Positions 7,100 through 13,353 of a stretch of 25,974 bases of DNA are shown here, piece after piece. A model generated the notes under the pieces. That model had not been told where the DNA came from. It searched no databases and worked only from the letters and a program-made list of their open reading frames with translations. Numbering within the stretch: position 1 is the stretch's first letter; each line of letters begins with the position of its first letter. Source of the DNA: a virus; the IMG/VR virus record IMGVR_UViG_3300007363_000089, positions 1 through 25,974 of that record, one strand, 5' to 3'. Both the position numbers and the translations under genes were made by a program.

Positions 7100-7552
7100 A
7101 TGCAATTAAACATAAATGCAGAATGTATCGACGTACGAGATGTTATTGAGCGTGTGGAGAGTCTCGAGGATGTATTGCTTGCCGCATTTAATGAGCAGCA
7201 AGTGATTGAATGTGATGACACTGAAACAGATGACCCGATGGATAGTGCTTTTCGGGAATGGTGCAAAGTTACAGTGCATGAAGATGCAATTGAATATCTG
7301 TCTTTATGCGAACTGCTTGATGGTCTTTGCGGTAACGGTGGTGATGAACTATGGCGCGGTGAATGGTTCCCTATTACTTTGATATCAGAGGATTACTTCG
7401 TTGATTACGTTAAGGAATTGCTTATAGATTGCGGAGATTTGCCGAAAGACATACCGCATTACATTGAAATAGACTGGCAGAAAACGGCAGAAAATATCGC
7501 GGTTGATTATTCTGTTATTGATTTCAATGAAAAAACATTCTTTTATAGGTAA
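7100..7552 (+). CDS. Acidic protein, possible ArdA-like antirestriction protein
   Basis: A 150-residue, strongly acidic protein. The C-terminal third has YIEIDWQKTAENIAVDYSVI (about 121-140), then FFYR at the end. This resembles the closing segment of ArdA-type antirestriction proteins and of a group of small phage proteins ending IDWExTAxxxxxDYxxVxxxGxxYxxR. ArdA proteins are DNA mimics that bind type I restriction enzymes; the acidic composition (for example CDDTETDDP) fits this. The match is by pattern only, so the call is tentative. Context helps: it lies two genes after an ArdC-like gene. GAGG lies before the ATG. Confidence 0.5.
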   Translation: MQLNINAECIDVRDVIERVESLEDVLLAAFNEQQVIECDDTETDDPMDSAFREWCKVTVHEDAIEYLSLCELLDGLCGNGGDELWRGEWFPITLISEDYFVDYVKELLIDCGDLPKDIPHYIEIDWQKTAENIAVDYSVIDFNEKTFFYR

Positions 7553-7556
7553 TTCA

Positions 7557-7637
7557 ATGCTTAACAATATCCTGCAATACCTGGCCGGTATGGTTTGCGC
7601 CCTGCTGATCTTGTGGGCTTTCTTTTCTAATATCTGA
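7557..7637 (+). CDS. 26-residue membrane microprotein
   Basis: A very short frame, MLNNILQYLAGMVCALLILW then AFFSNI, which is almost entirely one transmembrane helix. It starts 4 bases after the stop of the acidic protein and its TGA is directly followed by the ATG of the next gene. The spacing fits the tight packing of this phage. No good ribosome binding site is seen, so translation would rely on coupling. Function unknown; membrane microproteins in phages often modulate host envelope enzymes or superinfection. Confidence 0.5.
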   Translation: MLNNILQYLAGMVCALLILWAFFSNI

Positions 7638-7823
7638 ATGGGTGAACCAATGGAACAGCGGATAGACATCCTACGCGATAAGACTAGCGCCCTGTGCGAC
7701 AAAGTGGACGAGCTACTGAACCAGGTCGAACGGCTAATGCCGGCGGATTATCCGGCCCTGCTGAACCTGATCAACGATGTTGACGATTGCATTAAGAATG
7801 CAAGGGAGGCGCTATGGAAATAG
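7638..7823 (+). CDS. Small helical protein
   Basis: A 61-residue protein with heptad-like hydrophobic spacing, MEQRIDILRDKTSALCDKVD and LLNQVERL, suggesting a short coiled coil. A second possible start at Met5 (7650) cannot be excluded. It follows the microprotein without a gap and overlaps the next gene by 10 bases. Function unknown. Confidence 0.55.
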   Translation: MGEPMEQRIDILRDKTSALCDKVDELLNQVERLMPADYPALLNLINDVDDCIKNAREALWK

Positions 7824-7972
7824 GTAAATATTACAACCATGACCCTAATCACTACCGCTTCAAGCGGTGCATGGATGATTGCGAGGGATTAAGGCCAGAG
7901 CGCCGTAGTCGATTGTACGACGCGCTACTGGTTATCTTGGCGATCATCTGTATGTTAGTGATAATGTTGTAA
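7814..7972 (+). CDS. 52-residue protein with C-terminal membrane anchor
   Basis: The frame starts at ATG 7814 with GGGAGG 6 bases upstream, inside the end of the previous gene. The first 36 residues are polar and charged (MEIGKYYNHDPNHYRFKRC then a basic stretch RPERRSRLYD). The last 16 are a membrane helix, ALLVILAIICMLVIML. This is a tail-anchored layout with the charged part probably in the cytoplasm. No known family recognised. Confidence 0.6.
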   Translation: MEIGKYYNHDPNHYRFKRCMDDCEGLRPERRSRLYDALLVILAIICMLVIML

Positions 7973-8029
7973 GTAAATGCTAACATAGTTTCAGATACAG
8001 AAAAAAATCGGTTTGGGCTGTCCGTACGT

Positions 8030-8049
8030 ACGCGCCTATACGCGCCTAT
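8030..8049. repeat. Tandem 10-bp repeat
   Basis: ACGCGCCTAT occurs twice head to tail (8030-8039 and 8040-8049), preceded by the palindrome CGTACGTACG (8023-8032). It lies in the 122-base gap before the zinc-ribbon gene and could be an operator. No more can be said. Confidence 0.4.
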
Positions 8050-8094
8050 GTTCGAGGCCCTGCCGATGCAACAGCGGCCAATTAAAGGAATCCT

Positions 8095-8403
8095 ATGCTT
8101 ATTAAATGCCCTGCTTGCTATCAGAAGATCGGCCCCTATGACCGTAGCTGCCCCTGTGGCTGGTCGATCAGCGAATCAATGGCCCCTCCCTCCCATAATT
8201 GCGGCTGGCCCGATTGTACGGGCGCTGCTGCCACTAGCGTTATGGCGGCAGGTAAACGGGTGAACCTGTGCATGACGCACTATGCAGAATACCATCGCCG
8301 CCAGGCTAACGCGGGTGCGAAGGCTAAAGGACTGAATACCCCTGAGGCTTGTAGGGAATGGCTGAAGCAGAACAAGCTGCGCCCCATGAAGTTTTTGACT
8401 TAA
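8095..8403 (+). CDS. Zinc-ribbon protein
   Basis: A 102-residue protein opening with CPAC (5-8) and CPCGW (19-23), a compact zinc ribbon, followed by a second cluster with HNCGWPDC (33-40) and CMTH (about 59-62). The C-terminal part is basic and helical (YHRRQANAGAKAKGL) and ends in a short helix with EACREWLKQ. Two zinc sites plus a basic tail suggest nucleic-acid or protein binding. AAGGAATCCT precedes the ATG. It closes the counter-defence-like block and is followed by the structured gap. Function unknown. Confidence 0.75.
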   Translation: MLIKCPACYQKIGPYDRSCPCGWSISESMAPPSHNCGWPDCTGAAATSVMAAGKRVNLCMTHYAEYHRRQANAGAKAKGLNTPEACREWLKQNKLRPMKFLT

Positions 8404-8789
8404 TTATTTTTCGGTGGCAGAATTCCATTGCCTGTGAAAAAGACAGGTCGCTTCAGCGGTGGAGCGTGGAACACAGAGAAACCATACGCATTGGGTTTCG
8501 GTCTTGATGTGCGACATTCTGTGTTCTGCGCCCATCATAACCGCGACCTGAAACCCAAGCCGTATGGTTTTTTCTTTTTCCTAGCTAGTAGCAAACACGG
8601 GGGTGAGGCCCGCCCCTCGCGTCGGTAGAGGCGACCAAGCGAATAGACGCTGCATTAAACGGCATGGTGTCCGTTGCTGAGAATATCTCGGCGTTGCAAC
8701 CGGAAACGAGAGCCTCCCTCAATTTTTGAGGAACCCCACATATATACGTGGGGCCGTTGACTATGTGTGAATGTAGGAGATTAGGAAAA
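8404..8789. other. Structured gene-free region, candidate RNA locus
   Basis: This 386-base gap has no credible protein gene. It contains a long hairpin ending in a T-run (8478-8580) and then a series of shorter hairpins: AGCG/CGCT (8638-8651), AACGG/CCGTT (8658-8675), CCTCA/TGAGG (about 8716-8731) and CCCCAC/GTGGGG (about 8734-8753). The density of inverted repeats is far above that of neighbouring sequence. The last palindrome sits just before TTGACT and the DUF5710-like gene, so it may be an operator. The 5' part (8430-8580) is listed separately as an RNA candidate. Confidence 0.55.
8430..8580 (+). ncRNA. Candidate structured RNA or unusual terminator with pseudoknot potential
   Basis: The outer stem pairs AAACCATACG (8479-8488) with CGTATGGTTT (8561-8570). 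It continues after a two-base mismatch with TTGGGTTTC (8491-8499) against GAAACCCAA and a GGTC/GACC step. A second stem, GATG.GCG against CGC.CATC, closes the top. Within the terminal loop TCTGTGTTC (8518-8526) is perfectly complementary to GAACACAGA (8469-8477) just upstream of the outer stem, which allows a pseudoknot or an alternative fold. A T-rich run (8567-8579) follows, as in an intrinsic terminator. The mismatches within otherwise long pairing look like an RNA rather than a DNA palindrome. No known RNA family recognised. Confidence 0.5.
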
Positions 8790-8990
8790 ATGATTAGGGT
8801 GTTTGTAAATATAGACTTCAAACACAGGGAATCAGCAAAGAGAGCCGGAGCAAAGTGGGATTGGGTTAATAAATCCTGGTATTTTGAAAACTCAATCCCG
8901 CCTAGCTTCAGGACAGGTAAGCAGGCTAAGTCATTCGAGCAGCGGTTAGCAGAGGCCAAGCAGAGATATAAAGAAAAAAATAAAGTTTAA
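8790..8990 (+). CDS. DUF5710-like small protein
   Basis: I take ATG 8790 as start, with GGAG at 8776-8779; a GTG at 8748 lies inside a strong palindrome and is unlikely. The 66-residue protein MIRVFVNIDFKHRESAKRAG then AKWDWVNKSWYFE matches the DUF5710 pattern, in which a short beta-hairpin domain reads xxLxVPFxEKxxAKxLGAKWDxxxKxWY. The domain is found fused to helicases, primases and toxin-like proteins and alone in phages; its role is unknown. The C-terminus is a charged helix. It starts the second rightward block. Confidence 0.72.
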   Translation: MIRVFVNIDFKHRESAKRAGAKWDWVNKSWYFENSIPPSFRTGKQAKSFEQRLAEAKQRYKEKNKV

Positions 8991-8998
8991 AAAAATAT

Positions 8999-9235
8999 AT
9001 GAATGTAAAAATAGGAACTCAAGAAGCTGTTTACCAAGCGATCAAGTCAGGTAAACGAAGTGCAGATGACATAGCCGAAGCAGTGGGTATTGATAAGCGC
9101 CAGGTGTACGGTTGTTTGCGTAGGCTAATCAGCAAAGGATTAGTGGAGAGGTATGAGAAACTTTCTAAAAATACTTTGTTTGAATACAGGCAGAAAAGTA
9201 ATAAACGGTGTTTGTTGGCGGAACACTGGCGATGA
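8999..9235 (+). CDS. Winged helix-turn-helix DNA-binding protein
   Basis: A 78-residue protein. Residues 8-55 have the layout of a winged HTH: helix (TQEAVYQAIKSG), then SADDIAEAVGIDKRQVYGCL as the helix-turn-helix, then RRLISKGLVERYEK leading to the wing and FEYR strand. It resembles MarR/ArsR-like minimal repressors. It follows the DUF5710-like gene by 8 bases and probably shares its transcript. As the only clear stand-alone winged-helix protein in the first part of the early block it may regulate the nearby palindromes, which is inference. Confidence 0.72.
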   Translation: MNVKIGTQEAVYQAIKSGKRSADDIAEAVGIDKRQVYGCLRRLISKGLVERYEKLSKNTLFEYRQKSNKRCLLAEHWR

Positions 9236-9286
9236 TGTTGAGAGATAGATTTTTTTAAACCCGCAGCATCCTAACTAGGGGGAATC

Positions 9287-9532
9287 ATGCAGAAGCATGT
9301 GGTCGTGACGAAACAGAGGATACGGAACCATTTAATAACTGGTTTCTTAGCCGGAACTATTACCGCTATGTTTGCCTGGGGATTGTGGTCGTTAAACGCG
9401 ATTGCAGATCAGGACAAGGTAGCAGCCAGTGAAGCAAGCATTGTGTCTAGTTGCCGACTGCCAGACGTAAATGGGGCGATGACCGTATTTGTCATGGAAG
9501 ATGGCAAGATGAAGTGCTGGAGGTGGAAATGA
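9287..9532 (+). CDS. Single-pass membrane protein
   Basis: An 81-residue protein with a basic N-terminus (MQKHVVVTKQRIRNHL) and a hydrophobic helix at about 17-40 (ITGFLAGTITAMFAWGLWSL), then a soluble part with two cysteines and MTVFVMEDGKMKCWRWK at the end. Orientation by charge is N-in, so the C-terminal part would be in the periplasm, where the two cysteines could pair. GGGGGA precedes the ATG. First of a chain of seven genes overlapping by ATGA. Function unknown. Confidence 0.65.
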   Translation: MQKHVVVTKQRIRNHLITGFLAGTITAMFAWGLWSLNAIADQDKVAASEASIVSSCRLPDVNGAMTVFVMEDGKMKCWRWK

Positions 9533-9693
9533 GCGAGCCGCTTGATTACAAACTATTGCGGACACCAAAATATATTGCTGCATGGTGTTTCAATGGTGAT
9601 TGGTCATTTCAGGTAAACACTCAATCAATACCCTGCTGGTTTTACAGAACAATGCAGCGATTGATTCTTGGTATTCATTGGAAAAAGCTATGA
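9529..9693 (+). CDS. Small hypothetical protein
   Basis: A 54-residue protein, MSEPLDYKLLRTPKYIAAWC at the start and FYRTMQRLILGIHWKKL at the end. ATG 9529 overlaps the preceding stop by ATGA, and the next gene overlaps in the same way. The aromatic-rich C-terminal amphipathic helix may lie on a membrane surface. Short proteins with a similar end are frequent in phage early regions; function unknown. Confidence 0.6.
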   Translation: MSEPLDYKLLRTPKYIAAWCFNGDWSFQVNTQSIPCWFYRTMQRLILGIHWKKL

Positions 9694-10178
9694 ACGAGCC
9701 GACGATTGATGAACAGATAGTGGCGCTTTCAGAGTGCACTAACGAATACACGCCAACGAACCGCGCCATCCTCGCCAGCCTAGAACGCCTCAAGCGCCTC
9801 GACAGCCAGCCGGTGCCGGTGGAGCCAAGCAACGTGGCTATGACGCTGTTTGGAAATCGTAATCTTACGCACGTAGCTGACTACATCGACACCCTGCAAT
9901 CCGAACTCAAGCGGGTGACGGAGGAACGGGATAACGCAACCACACTCTTAAAACAATGGAAAGAGGAAGGAAATCATTTATTTTGCCAGACCTGCGATTC
10001 CTGTGGCATTGATGATTGCTGCCCACCGAACCAATGTTGGCAGACTCGCGCCGAAGCCGCCGAATCCCTCAACAAGCGTCTGGTGGACGCAATACGAAAT
10101 CTGCGGGATGTTAAAGGCAGACATAACACCGAAATTGCAACGACACGGTTATTTGAACTGCTCAAGGAGGTTAAATGA
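9690..10178 (+). CDS. Coiled-coil protein with Cys cluster
   Basis: A 162-residue protein; ATG 9690 is chosen for its ATGA overlap with the previous stop. Residues about 62-95 (YIDTLQSELKRVTEERDNAT) form a coiled coil. Residues 99-116 hold six cysteines (CQTCDSCGIDDCCPPNQC), likely a zinc-binding loop, followed by another helix. This layout of coiled coil with a Cys insert is common in phage accessory proteins of unknown role. Confidence 0.6.
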   Translation: MNEPTIDEQIVALSECTNEYTPTNRAILASLERLKRLDSQPVPVEPSNVAMTLFGNRNLTHVADYIDTLQSELKRVTEERDNATTLLKQWKEEGNHLFCQTCDSCGIDDCCPPNQCWQTRAEAAESLNKRLVDAIRNLRDVKGRHNTEIATTRLFELLKEVK

Positions 10179-10435
10179 CCTTCCCCGATAAGCTGACAGA
10201 GTTACTTGACGCAATCAAAAACGAAGTCAATCCATTCAAGAGATTCTCTTACGTTCAGCAAATGGATGCCCTGCTTGTCAACCACGCCGAAGCTATCAGG
10301 GACTTGGTGGTGGCGGCGGAGGAAATACACGCAGAACGTGACGAGCAAGGGAGGACACTTTGCTGCGAAACCCGAGGCGGACACCACGCAAAATGCGAAC
10401 TAAATAATGCCCTCGCCAAATTGGAGCAACCATGA
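10175..10435 (+). CDS. Small helical hypothetical protein
   Basis: An 86-residue, mostly helical protein starting MTFPDKLTELLDAIKNEVN, with CCETRGGHHAKCELNN near the end that could bind a metal. It overlaps both neighbours by ATGA. AAGGAGG lies 4-10 bases before the ATG, one of the strongest ribosome binding sites in the chain. Function unknown. Confidence 0.6.
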   Translation: MTFPDKLTELLDAIKNEVNPFKRFSYVQQMDALLVNHAEAIRDLVVAAEEIHAERDEQGRTLCCETRGGHHAKCELNNALAKLEQP

Positions 10436-10740
10436 CCAAAGCCGATGAACTGACTGAGCGCATTAAAAACGCCCTTGTTTACGGAACATCACACCCAGAG
10501 GCTTACATGACAAAGATTGATGAACTGTGGGAGAAGTATTCCGAAACGATAGGCTTTGGCATTGGAACGCAAGTATGCGTTGACCGTGCCAAATTCCTAG
10601 CAGCCCTGACCGAATACGGAGAACACCTCAAGTCCGAGGCGGTTAAGGTGTGCATAAACCTTCCGAATGGCGTAAGCAACATTAACCTAGCACCATATAA
10701 AGACTGCGCCGCTGCTATTGAACGGATGGAGATTAAATGA
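10432..10740 (+). CDS. Small helical hypothetical protein
   Basis: A 102-residue protein, MTKADELTERIKNALVYGT at the start and CAAAIERMEIK at the end. Its start resembles that of the preceding protein (MTxxDELTExIKN), so the two may descend from a duplication. It overlaps both neighbours by ATGA. No motif recognised. Confidence 0.6.
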   Translation: MTKADELTERIKNALVYGTSHPEAYMTKIDELWEKYSETIGFGIGTQVCVDRAKFLAALTEYGEHLKSEAVKVCINLPNGVSNINLAPYKDCAAAIERMEIK

Positions 10741-10952
10741 CAGACCTTTTAATGCGTAATAATTACGACAATCCTGGCCATGCCTCAGCTATCAATCAAC
10801 CAATGTCTTACGAAGCGATCTGTGTTCGCTGTGCAGGAATGTTGGGCGGCAAGATTACCGATCAACCCGTACACTGGAGGGTCAAGAAGTGCGACTGCTG
10901 CAACATCAAAGAACAGGTGACACACCCTAAAAACTTTATCTGGAGAACTTGA
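10737..10952 (+). CDS. Small zinc-ribbon-like protein
   Basis: A 71-residue protein with two Cys pairs, CVRC (about 30-33) and CDCC (about 53-56), separated by a short basic segment. The pairs could form one zinc site. The ATG overlaps the previous stop by ATGA, and the stop overlaps the next start as TGATG. Function unknown. Confidence 0.58.
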   Translation: MTDLLMRNNYDNPGHASAINQPMSYEAICVRCAGMLGGKITDQPVHWRVKKCDCCNIKEQVTHPKNFIWRT

Positions 10953-11167
10953 TGCAAACCGTTGACATTCTAATGGTTGTTTGTGTTATCGTATTTATTG
11001 TGGTTGCTGTATTCCTAACTATGAAGCGAGTTTCCGACAATGACCGTGTTACCCGAATCATGGCCGTTTCCAAGCCTGGAAAGCCTGCAAAGAGCAAGCG
11101 CAGCTATACCAAGCGCAGTAACTACTGGAACAGAGAAAGACAAAAAAAGGCTGGAAAGAAAGCCTAA
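10952..11167 (+). CDS. N-terminally anchored, basic membrane protein
   Basis: I take ATG 10952 (TGATG overlap, GGAGA upstream) rather than the TTG one codon earlier. The 71-residue protein has a membrane helix at about 5-25 (DILMVVCVIVFIVVAVFLTM) followed by a very basic tail rich in Lys, Arg and Ser (SKRSYTKRSNYWNRERQKK). The positive-inside rule puts the tail in the cytoplasm, where it could touch nucleic acid. Last gene of the coupled chain. Confidence 0.65.
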   Translation: MQTVDILMVVCVIVFIVVAVFLTMKRVSDNDRVTRIMAVSKPGKPAKSKRSYTKRSNYWNRERQKKAGKKA

Positions 11168-11206
11168 AACAGCAATCAATCTTAACGATATCGAGAGGGC
11201 ACCCCT

Positions 11207-12100
11207 ATGAGCGACTTTACCCCTGAAGTCAGGAACAAGGCACTTTGGTCTGGTGATGCAAGACGTTTCGTAGAAGGCAGAGGTGGCGAGGTTTACGCTG
11301 AGAAGATCGGCCTGAAGGAAATGGATGATCTAAGTGACGTTGAGGCTGTGCAGATGGGCTTGGTGATGCAGGAGCCAATCATGCGCGAGTATGCCAGGCG
11401 CAATCGCATTGAGTTCAAGGATGCAGACTATGCGCTCTACCACCCTCGAGAGTCATTCCTTGCAAGCCACTTCGATTACATCAGCGCCGATGGCAAGACG
11501 CTGTATGAGGTCAAGAACCTGGGTGTTCACCAGCGCAAGAAGTATGGTGACGATGGTACTGACCAGATCGACATTGGCTACCGTGTACAGTGCTTGCATG
11601 AGGCTACCGTGCATCAGATTGAGTCTGTAGTGCTGGTGGTCTGCTTTGGTGGGCAGGAGATCGTAGGCTATCCGCAGACGTTCAGCCCAGACATGATGGG
11701 CATCCATATTAAGGAAATGGCTGAGTTCTGGGGGCGCATCCAGGCACGTAGCTTTGACCCCGATACGATGGGTGATGCTGCCAAGCTGGTGTATCGGCAG
11801 GACAATGGCACCAACCTGATTGCTACTCAGGAGCTTGAGCATGACTGTATGCGTCTGGCTGCAATCAAGGCGCAAATCAGCGCACTGGAGAAGGATGAAG
11901 CGACCCTGCAAAAGCGTATTCAGGGATACATGATGGAATCAGGCCAGTTGGTTAGCGTTGACGGAACCGTGCTGGCAACATGGAAAACATCGAAACCAAG
12001 TAAACGGTTTTCACAAGAGTTGTTTAAGAACGCAATGCCTGATATATTTAATAACTTCGTAGTAGAACAGCAAGGTAGTCGTAGGTTTTTAGTTAAGTAG
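11207..12100 (+). CDS. YqaJ-family (lambda-exonuclease-like) recombination exonuclease
   Basis: A 297-residue nuclease of the PD-(D/E)XK fold. The core has QEPIMREYARR (55-65) with the first acidic residue, ASHFDYI (86-92) with Asp90, and LYEVKNLG (99-106) with the Glu101-x-Lys103 pair, followed by GYRVQCLHE (124-132) with the conserved Gln. This is the YqaJ/lambda exonuclease layout. Such enzymes resect double-stranded DNA and pass the strand to an annealing protein. The C-terminal 90 residues add a coiled coil (LAAIKAQISALEKDEATLQ) and end in a short basic tail, longer than a minimal YqaJ domain. GAGAGGG lies upstream. The next gene is a plausible annealing partner. Confidence 0.88.
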   Translation: MSDFTPEVRNKALWSGDARRFVEGRGGEVYAEKIGLKEMDDLSDVEAVQMGLVMQEPIMREYARRNRIEFKDADYALYHPRESFLASHFDYISADGKTLYEVKNLGVHQRKKYGDDGTDQIDIGYRVQCLHEATVHQIESVVLVVCFGGQEIVGYPQTFSPDMMGIHIKEMAEFWGRIQARSFDPDTMGDAAKLVYRQDNGTNLIATQELEHDCMRLAAIKAQISALEKDEATLQKRIQGYMMESGQLVSVDGTVLATWKTSKPSKRFSQELFKNAMPDIFNNFVVEQQGSRRFLVK

Positions 12101-12131
12101 TTATCCGATTCCTAATTAAAGAGAGGCTATC

Positions 12132-12956
12132 ATGGAAAATGTAGTATCCATTGCGCCACAGGGCGCAGTCCTAGACCCCAAGATTCAAGATTCAATCGTC
12201 CTTCGTGGCGATCTATCCGGCCTGTCAGAAGGCCAGAAGCGCGATTACTACCTGTATCGCTGCAAGCAGGTAGGTCTTGATCCGGCTGCCAAGCCGTTCG
12301 ACCTGCTGACCCTGAACGGGAAGCAGATTCTGTACGCTAATGCAGGGGCTACACAACAGCTTTGCAGTATCCATAAGCTGTCCACACAGATTACCCACAG
12401 GGAGCGCGTAGATGGCATCTACGTTGTGTCCGTGCGCTGCACTGGTGCCGACGGTAGGGTGAGCGAGAACCAGGGCGCTGTGGACGTTTCTAGCCTGTCT
12501 GGTGAGCGTTTGGCTAATGCCTACCTCAAGGCTACTACCAAGGCTATCCGCCGTTCCGTGCTTGCACATTGTGGACTAGGCATGATGGACGAAATGGAAG
12601 TCGAGACTATTCCAGAGGCAAGGCGTACGCCGATGGTTGCCATTGAGGAAACCAAGCCTACCCAAGCCCCTGCTGGCATTGTGTTTATGGTGCCAGGCGC
12701 AAAGGATGCCTATGCCAAGTATCCGAATAACGAGGAATGGGTTGCTGGCTATCTGGACATGGCTGGCAAGATTGCCGGTAGCAAGAAGTTTTCTGCTGCC
12801 GAGAAAGAAGCAAAGCTCAATGCCTTGGCGGAAGTCAATAGTTTCATCATGGAAACAATCTCTGCCGAAAGCAAGGTGCTGTTTGAGGTAATGGAGCGCG
12901 GTATTGCCAAGGTGCTTGCCGACATTAAGGGAGGAAACGATGAGCCAAAACAATGA
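12132..12956 (+). CDS. Probable phage recombination/annealing protein
   Basis: A 274-residue protein. Residues 20-160 form a conserved-looking domain: LRGDLSGLSEGQKRDYYLYR, then GLDPAAKPFDLLTLNGKQ, YANAGATQQL (68-77), a YVVSV strand and AYLKATTKAIRRSVLAHCG with GLGMMDEMEVETIP at the end. Proteins with this order are widespread in phages, nearly always beside YqaJ-type nucleases, and are probably single-strand annealing proteins comparable to RecT or Rad52-type. The basic helix KATTKAIRR fits DNA binding. The C-terminal 100 residues are helical and may hold the contact to the exonuclease. The function is inferred from neighbourhood and pattern. GAGAGG precedes the ATG. Confidence 0.65.
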   Translation: MENVVSIAPQGAVLDPKIQDSIVLRGDLSGLSEGQKRDYYLYRCKQVGLDPAAKPFDLLTLNGKQILYANAGATQQLCSIHKLSTQITHRERVDGIYVVSVRCTGADGRVSENQGAVDVSSLSGERLANAYLKATTKAIRRSVLAHCGLGMMDEMEVETIPEARRTPMVAIEETKPTQAPAGIVFMVPGAKDAYAKYPNNEEWVAGYLDMAGKIAGSKKFSAAEKEAKLNALAEVNSFIMETISAESKVLFEVMERGIAKVLADIKGGNDEPKQ

Positions 12957-13143
12957 AATCCTCTCTTACATGGCGAAGGGCAATGCAATTACGCCGATGG
13001 ATGCACTGAAGAAGTTTGGCTGCTTCAGGCTGGCATCCAGGATCAATGACTTACGCAATGATGGTCATAAGATTCACAAGGTGATGAAAGAGCGTAACGG
13101 CAAGCGGTTTGCATCCTACTATCTCATCGAGAGGGCAAAATGA
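12940..13143 (+). CDS. Winged-helix protein
   Basis: A 67-residue protein starting at ATG 12940 with GGGAGG 5 bases upstream. NEILSYMAKGNAITPMDALK then FGCFRLASRINDLRNDGHKI is the typical short winged helix-turn-helix found next to phage recombination genes, where it is often annotated only as a helix-turn-helix domain. It overlaps the end of the annealing-type gene by 17 bases and the next gene by ATGA. It probably binds DNA as regulator or accessory factor; target unknown. Confidence 0.75.
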   Translation: MSQNNEILSYMAKGNAITPMDALKKFGCFRLASRINDLRNDGHKIHKVMKERNGKRFASYYLIERAK

Positions 13144-13352
13144 AACTCAAGACGGTTTATCTTAACTACAACAAATACAAAAAAGAATATACGGGAACAA
13201 TAAGTTTTGAAGATGATGGCGATGAGGTCTGCTTTACCTTAACTGAGGCAGAGGCGTCCGACCTGTCTTATACGTTCCGTGATCGCTTAATCGTTTTCAA
13301 GGATCGTTTCAAAACTTTTGCAGATAAAATCGAACAATCAACCAAGGAATAA
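13140..13352 (+). CDS. Small hypothetical protein
   Basis: A 70-residue protein with beta-strand-rich first half (MKLKTVYLNYNKYKKEYTGT, ISFEDDGDEVCFTLTE) and a helical second half. Starts in an ATGA overlap with the winged-helix gene. No family recognised; the recombination-module context suggests an accessory role. Confidence 0.55.
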   Translation: MKLKTVYLNYNKYKKEYTGTISFEDDGDEVCFTLTEAEASDLSYTFRDRLIVFKDRFKTFADKIEQSTKE

Positions 13353-13353
13353 C

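Noticed and set aside
8428-8628. 66-codon rightward frame over the long hairpin
   Set aside because: TTG start, poor ribosome binding site, and the sequence is better explained by RNA structure; its phage-regulator-like wording (FFFFLASSKHGGEARPSRR) is noted, but no homology could be tested.
12225-12953. Long minus-strand frames opposite the annealing-type gene
   Set aside because: Shadows of a strongly supported plus-strand gene, no ribosome binding sites and unlikely amino-acid composition.
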